Shown here: positions 54,102 through 62,748 of the stretch, piece after piece | Layout: each line of letters starts with the position of its first letter | How positions within the stretch are numbered: position 1 is the stretch's first letter | Translations under genes and position numbers: made by a program | Assembly (NCBI GenBank): GCA_002368795.1 | Contig: DFFG01000003.1 | Coordinates: 11,910 to 75,909 of the forward strand | Reading direction: 5' to 3' | DNA: 64,000 nucleotides | Origin: Eubacterium sp. UBA3782 | Lineage (GTDB): Bacteria; Bacillota; Clostridia; Lachnospirales; Lachnospiraceae | Notes under the pieces: generated by a model | The model's input: only the letters and a program-made list of their open reading frames with translations | Told to the model about the DNA's origin: nothing | Database searches by the model: none

Positions 54102-56306
54102 ATGGCAAGAATAGCAGTCTATGGAAAGGGAGGCATCGGCAAATCCACGATCAGCGCGAATCTGTCGGCGGCGCTTGCCCTGTCGGGAAAGAAGGTCCTG
54201 CAGATCGGCTGTGACCCGAAGCACGATTCCACGCGCTTTCTGATGCATGGACGCAGGCAGCAGACGGTGCTGGATTATCTGAGAAAGACCGATCCCGGGG
54301 ATTACCGCGTCAGTGACATCCTGGAGGTCGGATTTGCCGGCGTGGGATGTGTCGAGGCCGGGGGACCAAAGCCGGGTGTCGGCTGTGCCGGCCGTGGAAT
54401 CATCAGCACCTTTGAGCTGCTGGATCAATTCCGTCTGAACGAACGGTATGAGATGACGATCTATGATGTCCTGGGAGATGTGGTCTGCGGCGGCTTTGCT
54501 GTGCCGATCCGCAGAGATTACGCCGACACCATCCTGATCGTGACCTCGGGCGAATTCATGGCGCTGTACGCAGCCAACAACATCCTCCGTGGCATCAAGA
54601 ATTATGACGGCATGGCATCGCCCAGGATCGCCGGACTGGTCTTCAACCGCCGGAACGTAGAGGGCGAGGAGGAGCGGGTGCGCCGCTTCGCAAAAGCCGT
54701 GCAGCTGCCGGTCTTTACGGTGGTTCCCAGGAGCGACGCCTTCACGGAATCTGAGAAAAACAATATGACAGCCATGGAGCAGGATGCCTGCCCCGAGGTG
54801 ACCGCGGTGTTCCGGGACATGGCAGAGCGGCTCTGCGCCGGTGTGCCGATGTACAAAGCCTGTCCGCTGACGGATGAGGAGCTGGAGACGACCATCCTGG
54901 GAGAGGCCAGGCCGGCCGCCGCTGCTTCCGGGAGAGAGGCACAGAGACCGGCCATGCAGGAAGAAGCAGAGATCCCGCCGGAGACAGATCTGACCAGCGC
55001 GAACCGCTACAGATCCAAGAATCTGGTACCGGGGGCGGCCCTCCAGGGCTGTGCCTTCAACGGCGCGATTGCGACGATCGTCCAGGCAAGAGATGCAGCG
55101 GTGATCGCCCACAGCCCGAAAAGCTGTGTTTACATCACCTATCAGGGGATCAGCTCTTCCGGCCGGCGCACATTGTTTGAGAGGGGAACGCTCATTCCCG
55201 GATCGCTGGCGCCAAATCTGGTGTGCAGTGAGATGGGCGAGCCGGAGATCGTCTTTGGAGGACTCGATGAGCTGGGGGATTGTGTCCGCCGCGAGCTGGG
55301 AAAGAAGCCTGGCGCTGTTTTTGTCATCAGCTCCTGCCCGGCAGGAATCATCGGAGACGACATCTCCCGTATGGCAGAGCTGTCCACGCCGGATATTCCT
55401 GTGATCCCGATCCGTACGGACGGGAACATGGCCGGGGATTTCCTGCAGGGGACCTTCATGGCCTTTATGGAGGCGGCAAGGGGCCTGATCGACCGGAATG
55501 CCAAACCGCGGCCGTATACCGTCAATATTCTTGGAGAGAAGGCAACCGTCACCAACACTGACGCGAACTTCCGCCGGATCAGCAGTTATCTCTCTGCCAT
55601 AGGGATCAGCGTCAATGCCAGATACCTGTGCCAGGAATCCGTCGGCAATATCCGCAATTTCTGTGCGGCACCTCTTACGCTGCCGGCCTTTGGCGATTTT
55701 ACCGCCACGACGCTGACCAGCTTTTTCGAGAATGAATTTGGCCTTAAGGTCCTGCACCGGGGCTTTCCTGTGGGCTATGATGAGACCGCGGACTGGCTGA
55801 GAGATGTGGCAGCCTTCTTTGGACGGGAGGCAGAGGCTGAGAAGCTGATCAGCGAGGAGGAAAAGATCTACCGCGCCGAGCTGGAGCCGCTGATCCCGGT
55901 TCTGAAGGGAAAACGGCTTATGGTCGCGACCTACAATTTTGAGCTGGACTGGATCCTGCGGCCAGCCATCGAAGCCGGCATGGAGATCGTAAAGATCGGC
56001 GTCTTCTCCTATTCTCAGGATGTCGGCTTCCGCACCAGGCTGGATGTTCAGCTTCCGGTGGAGGAGGGATATCCCTACGAGCAGGCGGCCAGGGATGTGG
56101 CAGAGTTAAAGCCGGACATCCTGCTGACCAATTATTCCTCGGGAGAAGCGGACATCGTTCCCGTAGCGGATACCATTCCCATGTGTCCGGACACCGGCTT
56201 TGACGCCGGCATTCAGATGATGAAGCGGTGGGCAGGCCTTCTGGGGCTCAGAAACAAAGGAGTCTGGAAAAAAGATGAAGCATTATTTAGACAGTATTAC
56301 GCCTGA
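54102..56306 (+). CDS. NifH-NifD-like fusion protein (nitrogenase-like reductase)
   Basis: The 734-residue chain joins two subunits that are normally separate. Residues 1-262 are NifH-like: P-loop GKGGIGKST (8-16) and the cluster ligands Cys95 (GVGCAGRG) and Cys129 ([10 protein letters not shown]). An Ala/Glu/Pro-rich linker spans about 265-300. Residues 300-734 are NifD-like, with Cys317 (QGCAFNG), Cys342 (HSPKSCVY) and Cys412 ([10 protein letters not shown]) at the three cluster positions. The region that carries the FeMo-cofactor Cys in NifD (about 650 bases before the end) reads LTLPAFGDF and has none. The protein is expected to be an ATP-driven electron donor fused to half of its own reductase. 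Substrate unknown. It starts behind GAGGAGGAG. Confidence 0.88.
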   Translation: MARIAVYGKGGIGKSTISANLSAALALSGKKVLQIGCDPKHDSTRFLMHGRRQQTVLDYLRKTDPGDYRVSDILEVGFAGVGCVEAGGPKPGVGCAGRGIISTFELLDQFRLNERYEMTIYDVLGDVVCGGFAVPIRRDYADTILIVTSGEFMALYAANNILRGIKNYDGMASPRIAGLVFNRRNVEGEEERVRRFAKAVQLPVFTVVPRSDAFTESEKNNMTAMEQDACPEVTAVFRDMAERLCAGVPMYKACPLTDEELETTILGEARPAAAASGREAQRPAMQEEAEIPPETDLTSANRYRSKNLVPGAALQGCAFNGAIATIVQARDAAVIAHSPKSCVYITYQGISSSGRRTLFERGTLIPGSLAPNLVCSEMGEPEIVFGGLDELGDCVRRELGKKPGAVFVISSCPAGIIGDDISRMAELSTPDIPVIPIRTDGNMAGDFLQGTFMAFMEAARGLIDRNAKPRPYTVNILGEKATVTNTDANFRRISSYLSAIGISVNARYLCQESVGNIRNFCAAPLTLPAFGDFTATTLTSFFENEFGLKVLHRGFPVGYDETADWLRDVAAFFGREAEAEKLISEEEKIYRAELEPLIPVLKGKRLMVATYNFELDWILRPAIEAGMEIVKIGVFSYSQDVGFRTRLDVQLPVEEGYPYEQAARDVAELKPDILLTNYSSGEADIVPVADTIPMCPDTGFDAGIQMMKRWAGLLGLRNKGVWKKDEALFRQYYA

Positions 56307-57609
56307 CAGCTTTTCCGGCATCCTCTACGCCTGTGAGGGGATCCGGGGCGGTTATGTGCTGCTGAACGGGCCGACCGGCTGCAAGTTCTATCATTCGGCC
56401 ATTGCAGACAACCAGCTCCTGCGTCCGTCGGTATTTGAACGCTACAATTACGCGGACTTTTATTCCTTCGGCCAGCCCAGGATCCCGTGTACCTACCTGG
56501 ATAATGGCGACTATGTATACGGAAGCGCAGACAAGCTGAGGGCCGCCTTGTCCTTCCTTCTGGAAAACGTATCCATGAAGCTGCTGTGCGTGGTCAATTC
56601 TCCCGGAGCTGCGCTGATCGGGGATGACCTGAAGGGGATCGTCAGTCTGGTGCCGGCAGATATTCCGGTCATCACGATCCAGACGCCCGGCTATAGTCTG
56701 GACCTGGCAAAGGGACATGAATTTGCCGTTAAAGCCTTGATCGAGGCACTTGCCCCGGAAAAAAGAACAGAAGAAGAGCGGGACATGGACCGTGCCGCGG
56801 GCCGGTTCCGGGTCAATCTTCTGGGCAGATCCATTTTTCACAAAAACCATGAGGGAGATATCGACGAGATCCGCCGCATGCTGGAGCTGTGCGGCATGGA
56901 GATGAATGCCGCTGTCTGTGCCGGATGCAGCACCGAGGAATTTCTGCAGATCGGAAAGGCAGACCTGAATCTGGTGATCGAGCCGGAATTCGGTCTTTCC
57001 ACAGCCGAGCTGCTGAAGGAGAGATACGGCACCCCATTCTATGTGTGTGACGGCCTGCCGGTCGGCTTTGACGCGGCAGAAAAAATGATGAAGGATATCG
57101 ATGCGATCCGCCAGGAGCTGACCGAAAACGCCAGTCATCTGGACCGCTTTCTGCAGGATGCGGGAATGGCGCGGGGAAGAGCCTATGCCTTTATCTCCCG
57201 CATGAATCAGATCACCGGCCTGCCCCTTGGCGTACCCTTTGCGGTCGAGGGCAGCTGCTCGGAGATCCTCGGGTACACCCGATTTTTGTCCGGATACATG
57301 GGTATGAAGCCGGACGGTATCATGATCAGTGAATACAACAGGGAGCTTGGCGAGTCTTCTCTTCGCACCTACCTGGAGCAGGAAGAGATCGGGTATCTGA
57401 TGGGAAAAGATCCAGACCGGATGGATCCGGAGATCGTTCTTGCCTCCGGCAATACGATCGCAAGGCTGAAGCTGGAAAAGAAGAAATTCTCCGGCATCGA
57501 GACATCCCTGCCGACCATCGGCTATTACGATGTGGTGCCAAAGACCTTCCTGGGCATCCGGGGAGCGCTGCTGTTGATTGAGATGGTCCTAAACGGACTG
57601 GATTTCTGA
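56275..57609 (+). CDS. NifK-like nitrogenase component 1 subunit
   Basis: This 444-residue protein of the nitrogenase component 1 family is the likely partner of the NifD half encoded just upstream. By manual alignment Cys36 ([10 protein letters not shown]) equals NifK Cys95. The first ligand position is Asp11/Ser12, and the third reads [11 protein letters not shown] without Cys. With three Cys from the NifD-like half this predicts one shared [4Fe-4S] cluster, as in DPOR, COR or CfbD, not a P-cluster. Cys20 is an alternative ligand. The gene overlaps its neighbour by 32 bases behind AAAGGAG, which points to coupled translation. Confidence 0.87.
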   Translation: MKHYLDSITPDSFSGILYACEGIRGGYVLLNGPTGCKFYHSAIADNQLLRPSVFERYNYADFYSFGQPRIPCTYLDNGDYVYGSADKLRAALSFLLENVSMKLLCVVNSPGAALIGDDLKGIVSLVPADIPVITIQTPGYSLDLAKGHEFAVKALIEALAPEKRTEEERDMDRAAGRFRVNLLGRSIFHKNHEGDIDEIRRMLELCGMEMNAAVCAGCSTEEFLQIGKADLNLVIEPEFGLSTAELLKERYGTPFYVCDGLPVGFDAAEKMMKDIDAIRQELTENASHLDRFLQDAGMARGRAYAFISRMNQITGLPLGVPFAVEGSCSEILGYTRFLSGYMGMKPDGIMISEYNRELGESSLRTYLEQEEIGYLMGKDPDRMDPEIVLASGNTIARLKLEKKKFSGIETSLPTIGYYDVVPKTFLGIRGALLLIEMVLNGLDF

Positions 57610-57625
57610 AAGGAGTGATAATACG

Positions 57626-58294
57626 ATGGCAAATACACTGGTACTGGCATGCACGACACTGAAGCCGGAGCTGCAGAATGCCATTGAAGCCGTCGGCTGC
57701 ACCTACCCGGTCCGCTGGCTGGAGTCCGGCCTCCACAATGTGCCGAAGATCCTGAACAGCGCCCTGCAGGAGCAGGTCGATCTGGCAGCCGCCGACGGGT
57801 ATGATCAGATCCTGTTTTCCTTCGGCTTCTGCGGCAATTCCTTTACCGGCCTGAACACCCGGAGCTGCACCTGCATCATCCCCAGGGTGGATGACTGCAT
57901 CTCCCTGCTGCTGGGCTCGGTAAAAAACCGGCAGGAGCTGCAGGCCTCCGCAGGAACCTACTTCATGACCAAGGGCTGGATCGACGGTGAGCGGAACATC
58001 ATGGTCGAGTACAACTACACCATGGAGAAATACGGCGAAGAGCTGGGCGAAGAGATCTTCGACATGATGTTCGGACATTACAAGAGGATCGGCATCCTGG
58101 ATACCAACTGCTACGAGATGTCAGACGTCATCCGTGAAGCAGAGGAAATGGCACGGACGCTTCACCTGGGCTGCGAGGTTATTCCGGCATCCAACAATTA
58201 TCTAAAGGAGCTGCTGACCGGCCCATGGACAGAGGAACGCTATCTGATCCTGCCGCCGGAGCGCACGGTCCGCGCAGACGAGCTGCGTTTCTAA
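57626..58294 (+). CDS. DUF1638 family protein
   Basis: The 222-residue protein matches the DUF1638 family as I know it: LACTTLKPELQNAIEAVGC near the start, GLHNVPKIL, FGFCGNSFTGL, CIIPRVDDCISLLLGS, TNCYEM near residue 160 and a C-terminal GPWTEERYLILPP. The repeated Cys and His residues suggest a metal or corrinoid contact; DUF1638 genes are often near corrinoid methyltransferases, which are absent here. It lies 16 bases after the NifK-like gene behind AAAGGAGTG and ends the operon. A link to the reductase is inferred from position only. Confidence 0.8.
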   Translation: MANTLVLACTTLKPELQNAIEAVGCTYPVRWLESGLHNVPKILNSALQEQVDLAAADGYDQILFSFGFCGNSFTGLNTRSCTCIIPRVDDCISLLLGSVKNRQELQASAGTYFMTKGWIDGERNIMVEYNYTMEKYGEELGEEIFDMMFGHYKRIGILDTNCYEMSDVIREAEEMARTLHLGCEVIPASNNYLKELLTGPWTEERYLILPPERTVRADELRF

Positions 58295-58332
58295 AGTGAT
58301 GAATGCGTTAAGGAAAATCGATTAGCCAAGAG

Positions 58333-58422
58333 AGTGCACGCCCCGGAAGGCATTAAAGCAAACAATCTGCAGACCCGTCAGGGGCGAAGTCGTTTGCGTA
58401 ATGCCTTCCGGGACGTGTGCTT
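58333..58422 (+). repeat. Structured repeat family A, copy A4
   Basis: This 90-bp copy between the DUF1638 gene and the convergent kinase gene has an outer stem AGTGCACGCCCCGGAAGGC against its partner, with two G-T wobbles and one C-A mismatch. The wobbles fit pairing as RNA. The core is GCATTAAAGCAAAC, ATCTGCAG, a slightly imperfect ACCCGTCAGGGGC tip, GAAGTCG and GTTTGCGTAATGC. Confidence 0.85.
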
Positions 58423-58481
58423 TCCATCAACACGGTTTGTCCTATAAGCCCAATAAACCGCATTTTTTGTCCGATAATTGC

Positions 58482-58653
58482 AAGGGGCTGTCGCATTAAA
58501 CAAAGCGTGCATAAATATTCTTGCGGGAAGCGCTCGCGCTCTGTCCTCACGCAGCGGTACTAAGTCGGAATGTTCCATTCCTCCAAGTACCGGCTGAGGG
58601 CTGTTCCCTCCAGAATGTTTATGCACGCTTTTTTCTTAATGCGACAACCCCTT
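58482..58653 (+). repeat. Structured repeat family B, copy B4
   Basis: The 172-bp element lies 59 bp after A4 in the same convergent gap. The outer stem is AAGGGGCTGTCGCATTAA with one wobble, ending CCCCTTTT. The inner part equals B3 except for one base. The gap of 58295-58690 thus holds one copy of each family and little else. Confidence 0.88.
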
Positions 58654-58690
58654 TTGCGTGTGCGCCAGGCGGTTTAGGCCGCGGGATGGT

Positions 58691-60292
58691 TTACCATTTC
58701 ATGCAGTTGACGGCAGCGCGCTCAACGTCCAGTCCCTCGCGGTAGTGGGCGGTGAAGGTTTCGAAGCCATCGATATCCTCCTGGGTCGGTGTGATGGTGG
58801 AGCCGGCCATCGCGGAGAAGATCCGCTGGTCCAGATAGTCTTCCAGAGTAAGACCGTCCTTTTTGCCGGTGATCATGTACATAGCCAGGAGTGCCTGACC
58901 CCAGGGGCCGCCCTCGCTGGCAGTATCCATGACGGTGACCGGCGCGCCGACGGCAGCGGCCAGATAGCGCTGACCGACGCCCTTTGTCTTGAACAGACCG
59001 CCGTGGCCCATGATCCGGTCGACCTGTACGCCCTCATCCTTCATCAGGATATCCATGCCCAGCTTAACCGCGCCAAGCGAGGTATAGAGATTGACCTTCA
59101 TCAGGTTGGCCAGATTGAAGCGGCTTGCGGGCATCCGGGCGAAGAGGGGACGTCCCTCGTTGATCATTGTCACATTTTCACCGGAGTAATAGCCATAGGC
59201 CAGAAGTCCGCCGCAGTCGGGATCGCCCTTCAGGGAGTTGGTGTACAGCTTTTCAAACAGTTCACCGGTCTCTACGCTGTAGCCCATCAGCTCGCAGAAC
59301 TCGCGGAAAATGCCGACCCATGCGTTCAGATCGGAGGTGCCGTTGTTGGCGTGGGACATGGCGACCGGCGCACCGGCAGGTGTGGTGACCATATCGATCT
59401 CACGGTAGACTTTGGAGAGCTGCTTTTTCAGTACCAGCATGGCAAAGGTGCTGGTTCCGGCGGAGACATTTCCGGTTCCCTGACGGACGGAGTTTGTGGC
59501 GGTCATGCCGGTGCCGGCATCACCCTCCGGCGGACAGAAGGGGATCCCTGCCTTCAGGCTGCCCGTCTCATCCAGGAAGGCAGCACCTTCCTCTGTCAGG
59601 ACACCAGCTTCGTCGCCGGCCAGAAGGACTTTGGGGAGAATGTGGCGCGCGCTCTTCCAGGAATAGCCTCGGTCTGCGATCAGATGATCAAATTTGTCCA
59701 TCATCTCGCCGTTATAATCCAGCGCATCCGAGTCGATCGGGAAGATACCGGATGCGTCGCCAATGCCGACGACCCGTTTTCCGGTGAGCTTCCAGTGGAT
59801 GTAGGAGCTGAGGATCGTCAGATAATCGATCTTGTCGACATGCTCCTCATTGTCCAGGATGCACTGGTAGAGATGGGCGATGGTCCAGCGCAGGGGAATA
59901 TTAAAATCAAACAGCGGCGTCAGGATGTCAGCTGCAGCCTGGGTGTTGGTGTTCCGCCAGGTCTGGAAGGGAGAGAGCAGCGAGCCGTCCTTTCCAAATG
60001 CCATGTAGCCATGCATCATGGCGCTGATGCCCATGGCGCCTATGGTGGTCAGGGTAACCCCATACTTCTCCTCTACATCCTTGCGCAGAGAGGAATAACA
60101 GCTGCGAAGCCCGTTGTGGATCTCGTCGATGCTGTAGGTCCAGATTCCATCGATCAGGGAGTTTTCCCAGTCATGAAAGCCTGTGGCAAGGACGTTGCCC
60201 TGCTCATCGATCAGGACACCTTTGATCCTGGTGGAGCCGAACTCTATGCCAAGGGCTGTTTTGCCGGTTTCGATTATCTGTCGATTGTTCAT
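58691..60292 (-). CDS. FGGY-family carbohydrate kinase
   Basis: The 533-residue protein has the ATPase phosphate loop IEFGSTRIKGVLIDEQGN, the second domain motif (GHGGLFKTKGVGQRYLAAAVGAPV) and a C-terminal GGPWGQALLAMYM. The FGGY family phosphorylates pentoses, glycerol, xylulose and related sugars. It resembles xylulokinase or ribulokinase, but the substrate cannot be fixed. The start at 60292 follows GGAGGAT. The L-rhamnose-mutarotase-like gene is 25 kb away and not linked. It converges on the nitrogenase-like operon. Confidence 0.86.
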   Translation of the reverse strand: MNNRQIIETGKTALGIEFGSTRIKGVLIDEQGNVLATGFHDWENSLIDGIWTYSIDEIHNGLRSCYSSLRKDVEEKYGVTLTTIGAMGISAMMHGYMAFGKDGSLLSPFQTWRNTNTQAAADILTPLFDFNIPLRWTIAHLYQCILDNEEHVDKIDYLTILSSYIHWKLTGKRVVGIGDASGIFPIDSDALDYNGEMMDKFDHLIADRGYSWKSARHILPKVLLAGDEAGVLTEEGAAFLDETGSLKAGIPFCPPEGDAGTGMTATNSVRQGTGNVSAGTSTFAMLVLKKQLSKVYREIDMVTTPAGAPVAMSHANNGTSDLNAWVGIFREFCELMGYSVETGELFEKLYTNSLKGDPDCGGLLAYGYYSGENVTMINEGRPLFARMPASRFNLANLMKVNLYTSLGAVKLGMDILMKDEGVQVDRIMGHGGLFKTKGVGQRYLAAAVGAPVTVMDTASEGGPWGQALLAMYMITGKKDGLTLEDYLDQRIFSAMAGSTITPTQEDIDGFETFTAHYREGLDVERAAVNCMKW

Positions 60293-60538
60293 GGTAAAGT
60301 ATCCTCCATATGACAATGTGCCGTACCGGATCCGAATTATCCCTTCTTTCAGAAGATGATGTAGACATGGATCAGACGAGACGGTATTCTTAATGAGGTA
60401 ATTATACCCTGTTCTGGCTTTTGTTACCATGAAAAGTAGTTTTGATTTATGAAAATTCGGCCAGGATCAGAGAATACAGGATAAAGGAAAAGTGGATTTG
60501 GATTCCGAAAGGGTTTGCCAGACAGTCAGAGGAGAGAA

Positions 60539-61096
60539 ATGGAATACCGGGTCATCCGAAGCAGGCGGAAAACACTTGCAGTAGAAATAACAAAAGAAGC
60601 GGAGATCCTTGTCCGCGCACCATATGGGGTAAGCACAGCAGAAATCCACCGGTTTGTACTGGCAAATCAGGAATGGATCATTACGCACCAGAACAGGCAG
60701 AGAGCCAGGGTGCGGGAAAGTGAAGAGAATCCTTATGGAAAGATCACGAAGGAGCAGGTGCAGGAGATGGCAGAGCTGGCGTTAAAGACGATCCCTCCAA
60801 GGGTCGAGCTGTACGCCCGGGAGGTCGGTGTGACCTATGGACGGATCACCATCCGGAATCAGAAGACCAGGTGGGGCAGCTGTTCCGCAAAAGGAAATCT
60901 CAATTTCAACTGCCTTCTTATGCTGACGCCGCCGGAGGTCCAGGACTATGTAATCGTCCATGAGCTTTGTCACCGCAAGGAGATGAACCACTCTGCCGCT
61001 TTCTGGGCCGAGGTGGAGAAGGTACTGCCAGATTACCGGCAAAGGCGGAAATGGCTGAAGGAAAACGGCGGTCAGATCATTGCCCGCATGGTTTAA
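60539..61096 (+). CDS. YgjP-type (DUF45/WLM-like) metallopeptidase
   Basis: The 185-residue protein has the zinc motif HELCHRKEMNHSAAFW (residues about 141-156), where the two His of HELCH and the later His bind zinc and Glu is catalytic. TRWGSCSAKGNLNFN is the other signature of the family. Members are predicted cytosolic zinc peptidases; substrates are unknown. The ATG at 60539 follows GAGGAGAG. A long perfect hairpin terminates it. Confidence 0.88.
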   Translation: MEYRVIRSRRKTLAVEITKEAEILVRAPYGVSTAEIHRFVLANQEWIITHQNRQRARVRESEENPYGKITKEQVQEMAELALKTIPPRVELYAREVGVTYGRITIRNQKTRWGSCSAKGNLNFNCLLMLTPPEVQDYVIVHELCHRKEMNHSAAFWAEVEKVLPDYRQRRKWLKENGGQIIARMV

Positions 61097-61159
61097 GGTG
61101 ACGGCACCTGATTCTCCGCATGCGGCTGATAAAAACGGGAGATAGATATAGGAAAAGAA

Positions 61160-61217
61160 AAAGCCCGCGAAAGACATGAAAACGAACACGGTTTGTTTCA
61201 TGTCTTTCGCGGGTTTT
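61160..61217. terminator. Bidirectional terminator
   Basis: CCCGCGAAAGACATGAAA (61164-61181) pairs perfectly over 18 bp with 61196-61213. It is flanked by A-rich sequence on the left and TTTT on the right, so it serves both convergent genes. Confidence 0.92.
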
Positions 61218-61281
61218 ACCTCTATCACGGAATACCTTCCGTGGACATAGACGATATATCAGGATGCAGAGCTGTGGCCGT

Positions 61282-61881
61282 TTACATGGAGGAGCGGCGT
61301 TTTTTGGTCAGGTTCGGAAGTGCTACGTCCCGATCCACACGGATCGCAAAAAACGGATAATTGCTCATATGGCGGGTAAGCTCAAATTTCTTCCGGTCAT
61401 TGGTGTGGACCACGATCCCGTCAGCTGTCTCAGCCGTCTGTCCGCCGTTCTTTTTTACGGTTCGGATCTCAGCAAAGCTGGTTTTCCACGGCTTTCCAAA
61501 GGCAGGCCAGACCTTGATCGTATCACCGTTGACAATGACGCAGCGGCGAAGACTGTTATGTGCCTTGAACAGAAAGATCACTGCCGTGCATACAGAGATG
61601 ACAAGCTCAGCCGCGAGAATGCCATAGCGGGCGGGAGCCTCCAGGCCTGTGCCGAACCAGCCGAGCGCCACGTTGGCCAACGCTCCGATCAGCATGATAA
61701 GCAGGCCGATGAAGAATCCCTGTTTCCCGGAAGAGATTATATAGTTTTCCTCATCTTTGATAAAGTTGGTCTCAGATCCTGGTGCTTTTGCGGTCAGGGT
61801 AGTGATAAGGATCACAAGGGCCAGTACGACGCTGAGGATACAGCCAGCCCACTGGATCAGAAAAAGCAGAACATTTTCCAT
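61282..61881 (-). CDS. Membrane protein of unknown function
   Basis: The 199-residue protein has three hydrophobic segments: VLLFLIQWAGCILSVVLAL, GFFIGLLIMLIGALANVALG, and GILAAELVISVCTAVIFLF. A C-terminal cytoplasmic domain of about 85 residues has a beta-rich look (VIVNGDTIKVWPAFGK, FAEIRTVKKN), like a PH-type fold. It may belong to the DUF6560 group; I am not certain. The start at 61881 is behind GGAGG; a longer frame reaches 61944. Confidence 0.7.
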   Translation of the reverse strand: MENVLLFLIQWAGCILSVVLALVILITTLTAKAPGSETNFIKDEENYIISSGKQGFFIGLLIMLIGALANVALGWFGTGLEAPARYGILAAELVISVCTAVIFLFKAHNSLRRCVIVNGDTIKVWPAFGKPWKTSFAEIRTVKKNGGQTAETADGIVVHTNDRKKFELTRHMSNYPFFAIRVDRDVALPNLTKKRRSSM

Positions 61882-62094
61882 TGGTTTATTGCCTCCGTTC
61901 AGAGAATGTGCTTCAAGTGTAGCATCCGATATTTTTGTTGTCAACCGAGCTGCAGATGCTTGTATTTCGACATTATTTCATCCGGATTTTCTTTTTGCCG
62001 GTATAGAACTGATCTGCAATGACCCGCACCGGAAGAATCTGGAAAAGTTCGGCGAAAAATCTCGGAAAATCCCCATTTTTGCGCACCTGTTTCA

Positions 62095-62123
62095 TTGACA
62101 ACCGGGTAGTTACCGTTTATAAT
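62095..62123 (+). promoter_or_regulatory. Consensus promoter of greA
   Basis: TTGACA (62095-62100), 17 bases, TATAAT (62118-62123): a perfect sigma-A promoter, giving a leader of about 60 nt. Confidence 0.93.
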
Positions 62124-62189
62124 TAGCAAATTGCTGAGCAGGTAATCTTTTGCCCTCAGAGAAATATTTAACGTGGGGTATATACCATT

Positions 62190-62672
62190 ATGGAAGAGAA
62201 GAAACATATTCTTACCTATGCCGGCCTGCAGGCACTGGAAGATGAGCTTCAGGATCTGAAGGTCAACCAGCGCCGGATGATCGCAGAAAAGATTAAGGAG
62301 GCCAGAGAGCAGGGGGATCTCTCTGAGAATGCCGAGTATGATGCAGCAAAGGATGAGCAGCGCGACATCGAGGCAAGGATCGAGCAGATCGAAAAGTTGC
62401 TGAAGAATGTAGAGGTCGTTGTGGAGGACGAGGTCGATGCAGAGAAAATCAACATCGGCTGCAAGGTCGAGGTCCGTGACATGGTCTATGATGAAGTCCT
62501 GGAGTTCCAGATCGTGGGATCCACAGAGGCGAACAGCCTGAAGGGCAAGATCTCCAACGAGTCGCCGGTAGGCCGGGCCCTGCTTGGTCATGTGATCGGC
62601 GAGACTGTTATCGTGGAAACTCCTGTAGGAGAAGATCAGTACAAGATCCTGAATATTCAGCGCAACGTATAG
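62190..62672 (+). CDS. greA: Transcription elongation factor GreA
   Basis: The 160-residue protein is full length. The N-terminal coiled coil begins TYAGLQALEDELQDL, with the acidic tip residues in AREQGDLSENAEYDAAKDEQ. The C-terminal domain has ISNESPVGRALLGHVIGETV. It rescues backtracked RNA polymerase by stimulating transcript cleavage. It comes just before lysS, a common pairing in Firmicutes, with a terminator between them. Confidence 0.96.
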   Translation: MEEKKHILTYAGLQALEDELQDLKVNQRRMIAEKIKEAREQGDLSENAEYDAAKDEQRDIEARIEQIEKLLKNVEVVVEDEVDAEKINIGCKVEVRDMVYDEVLEFQIVGSTEANSLKGKISNESPVGRALLGHVIGETVIVETPVGEDQYKILNIQRNV

Positions 62673-62679
62673 ATAATGC

Positions 62680-62717
62680 AAAAAACAGCCGGCCTTGCTA
62701 CATTGCTGGCTGTTTTT
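62680..62717 (+). terminator. Terminator between greA and lysS
   Basis: AAAAAACAGCCGGC and GCTGGCTGTTTTTT pair with a G-T wobble around an 11-base loop. I see no good promoter after it, so lysS may rely on readthrough. Confidence 0.85.
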
Positions 62718-62748
62718 TCAGATAATCAATAAATAGAAGGAGGCGCTC

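Noticed and set aside
54102..57609. A true nitrogen-fixing nitrogenase
   Set aside because: The FeMo-cofactor Cys is missing, the NifK-like partner lacks two of three P-cluster cysteines, and no cofactor assembly genes are in the window.
32107..58653. Families A and B as CRISPR arrays or tRNA genes
   Set aside because: The copies are single and dispersed, not spaced arrays, and the folds lack a tRNA cloverleaf and anticodon arm.
58658..60313. 551-codon plus-strand frame opposite the FGGY kinase
   Set aside because: It mirrors the kinase gene, has no motif and lacks a binding site.
62673..62748. T-box leader before lysS
   Set aside because: The gap is 76 bases and holds only a terminator; no T-box sequence or specifier stem is present.
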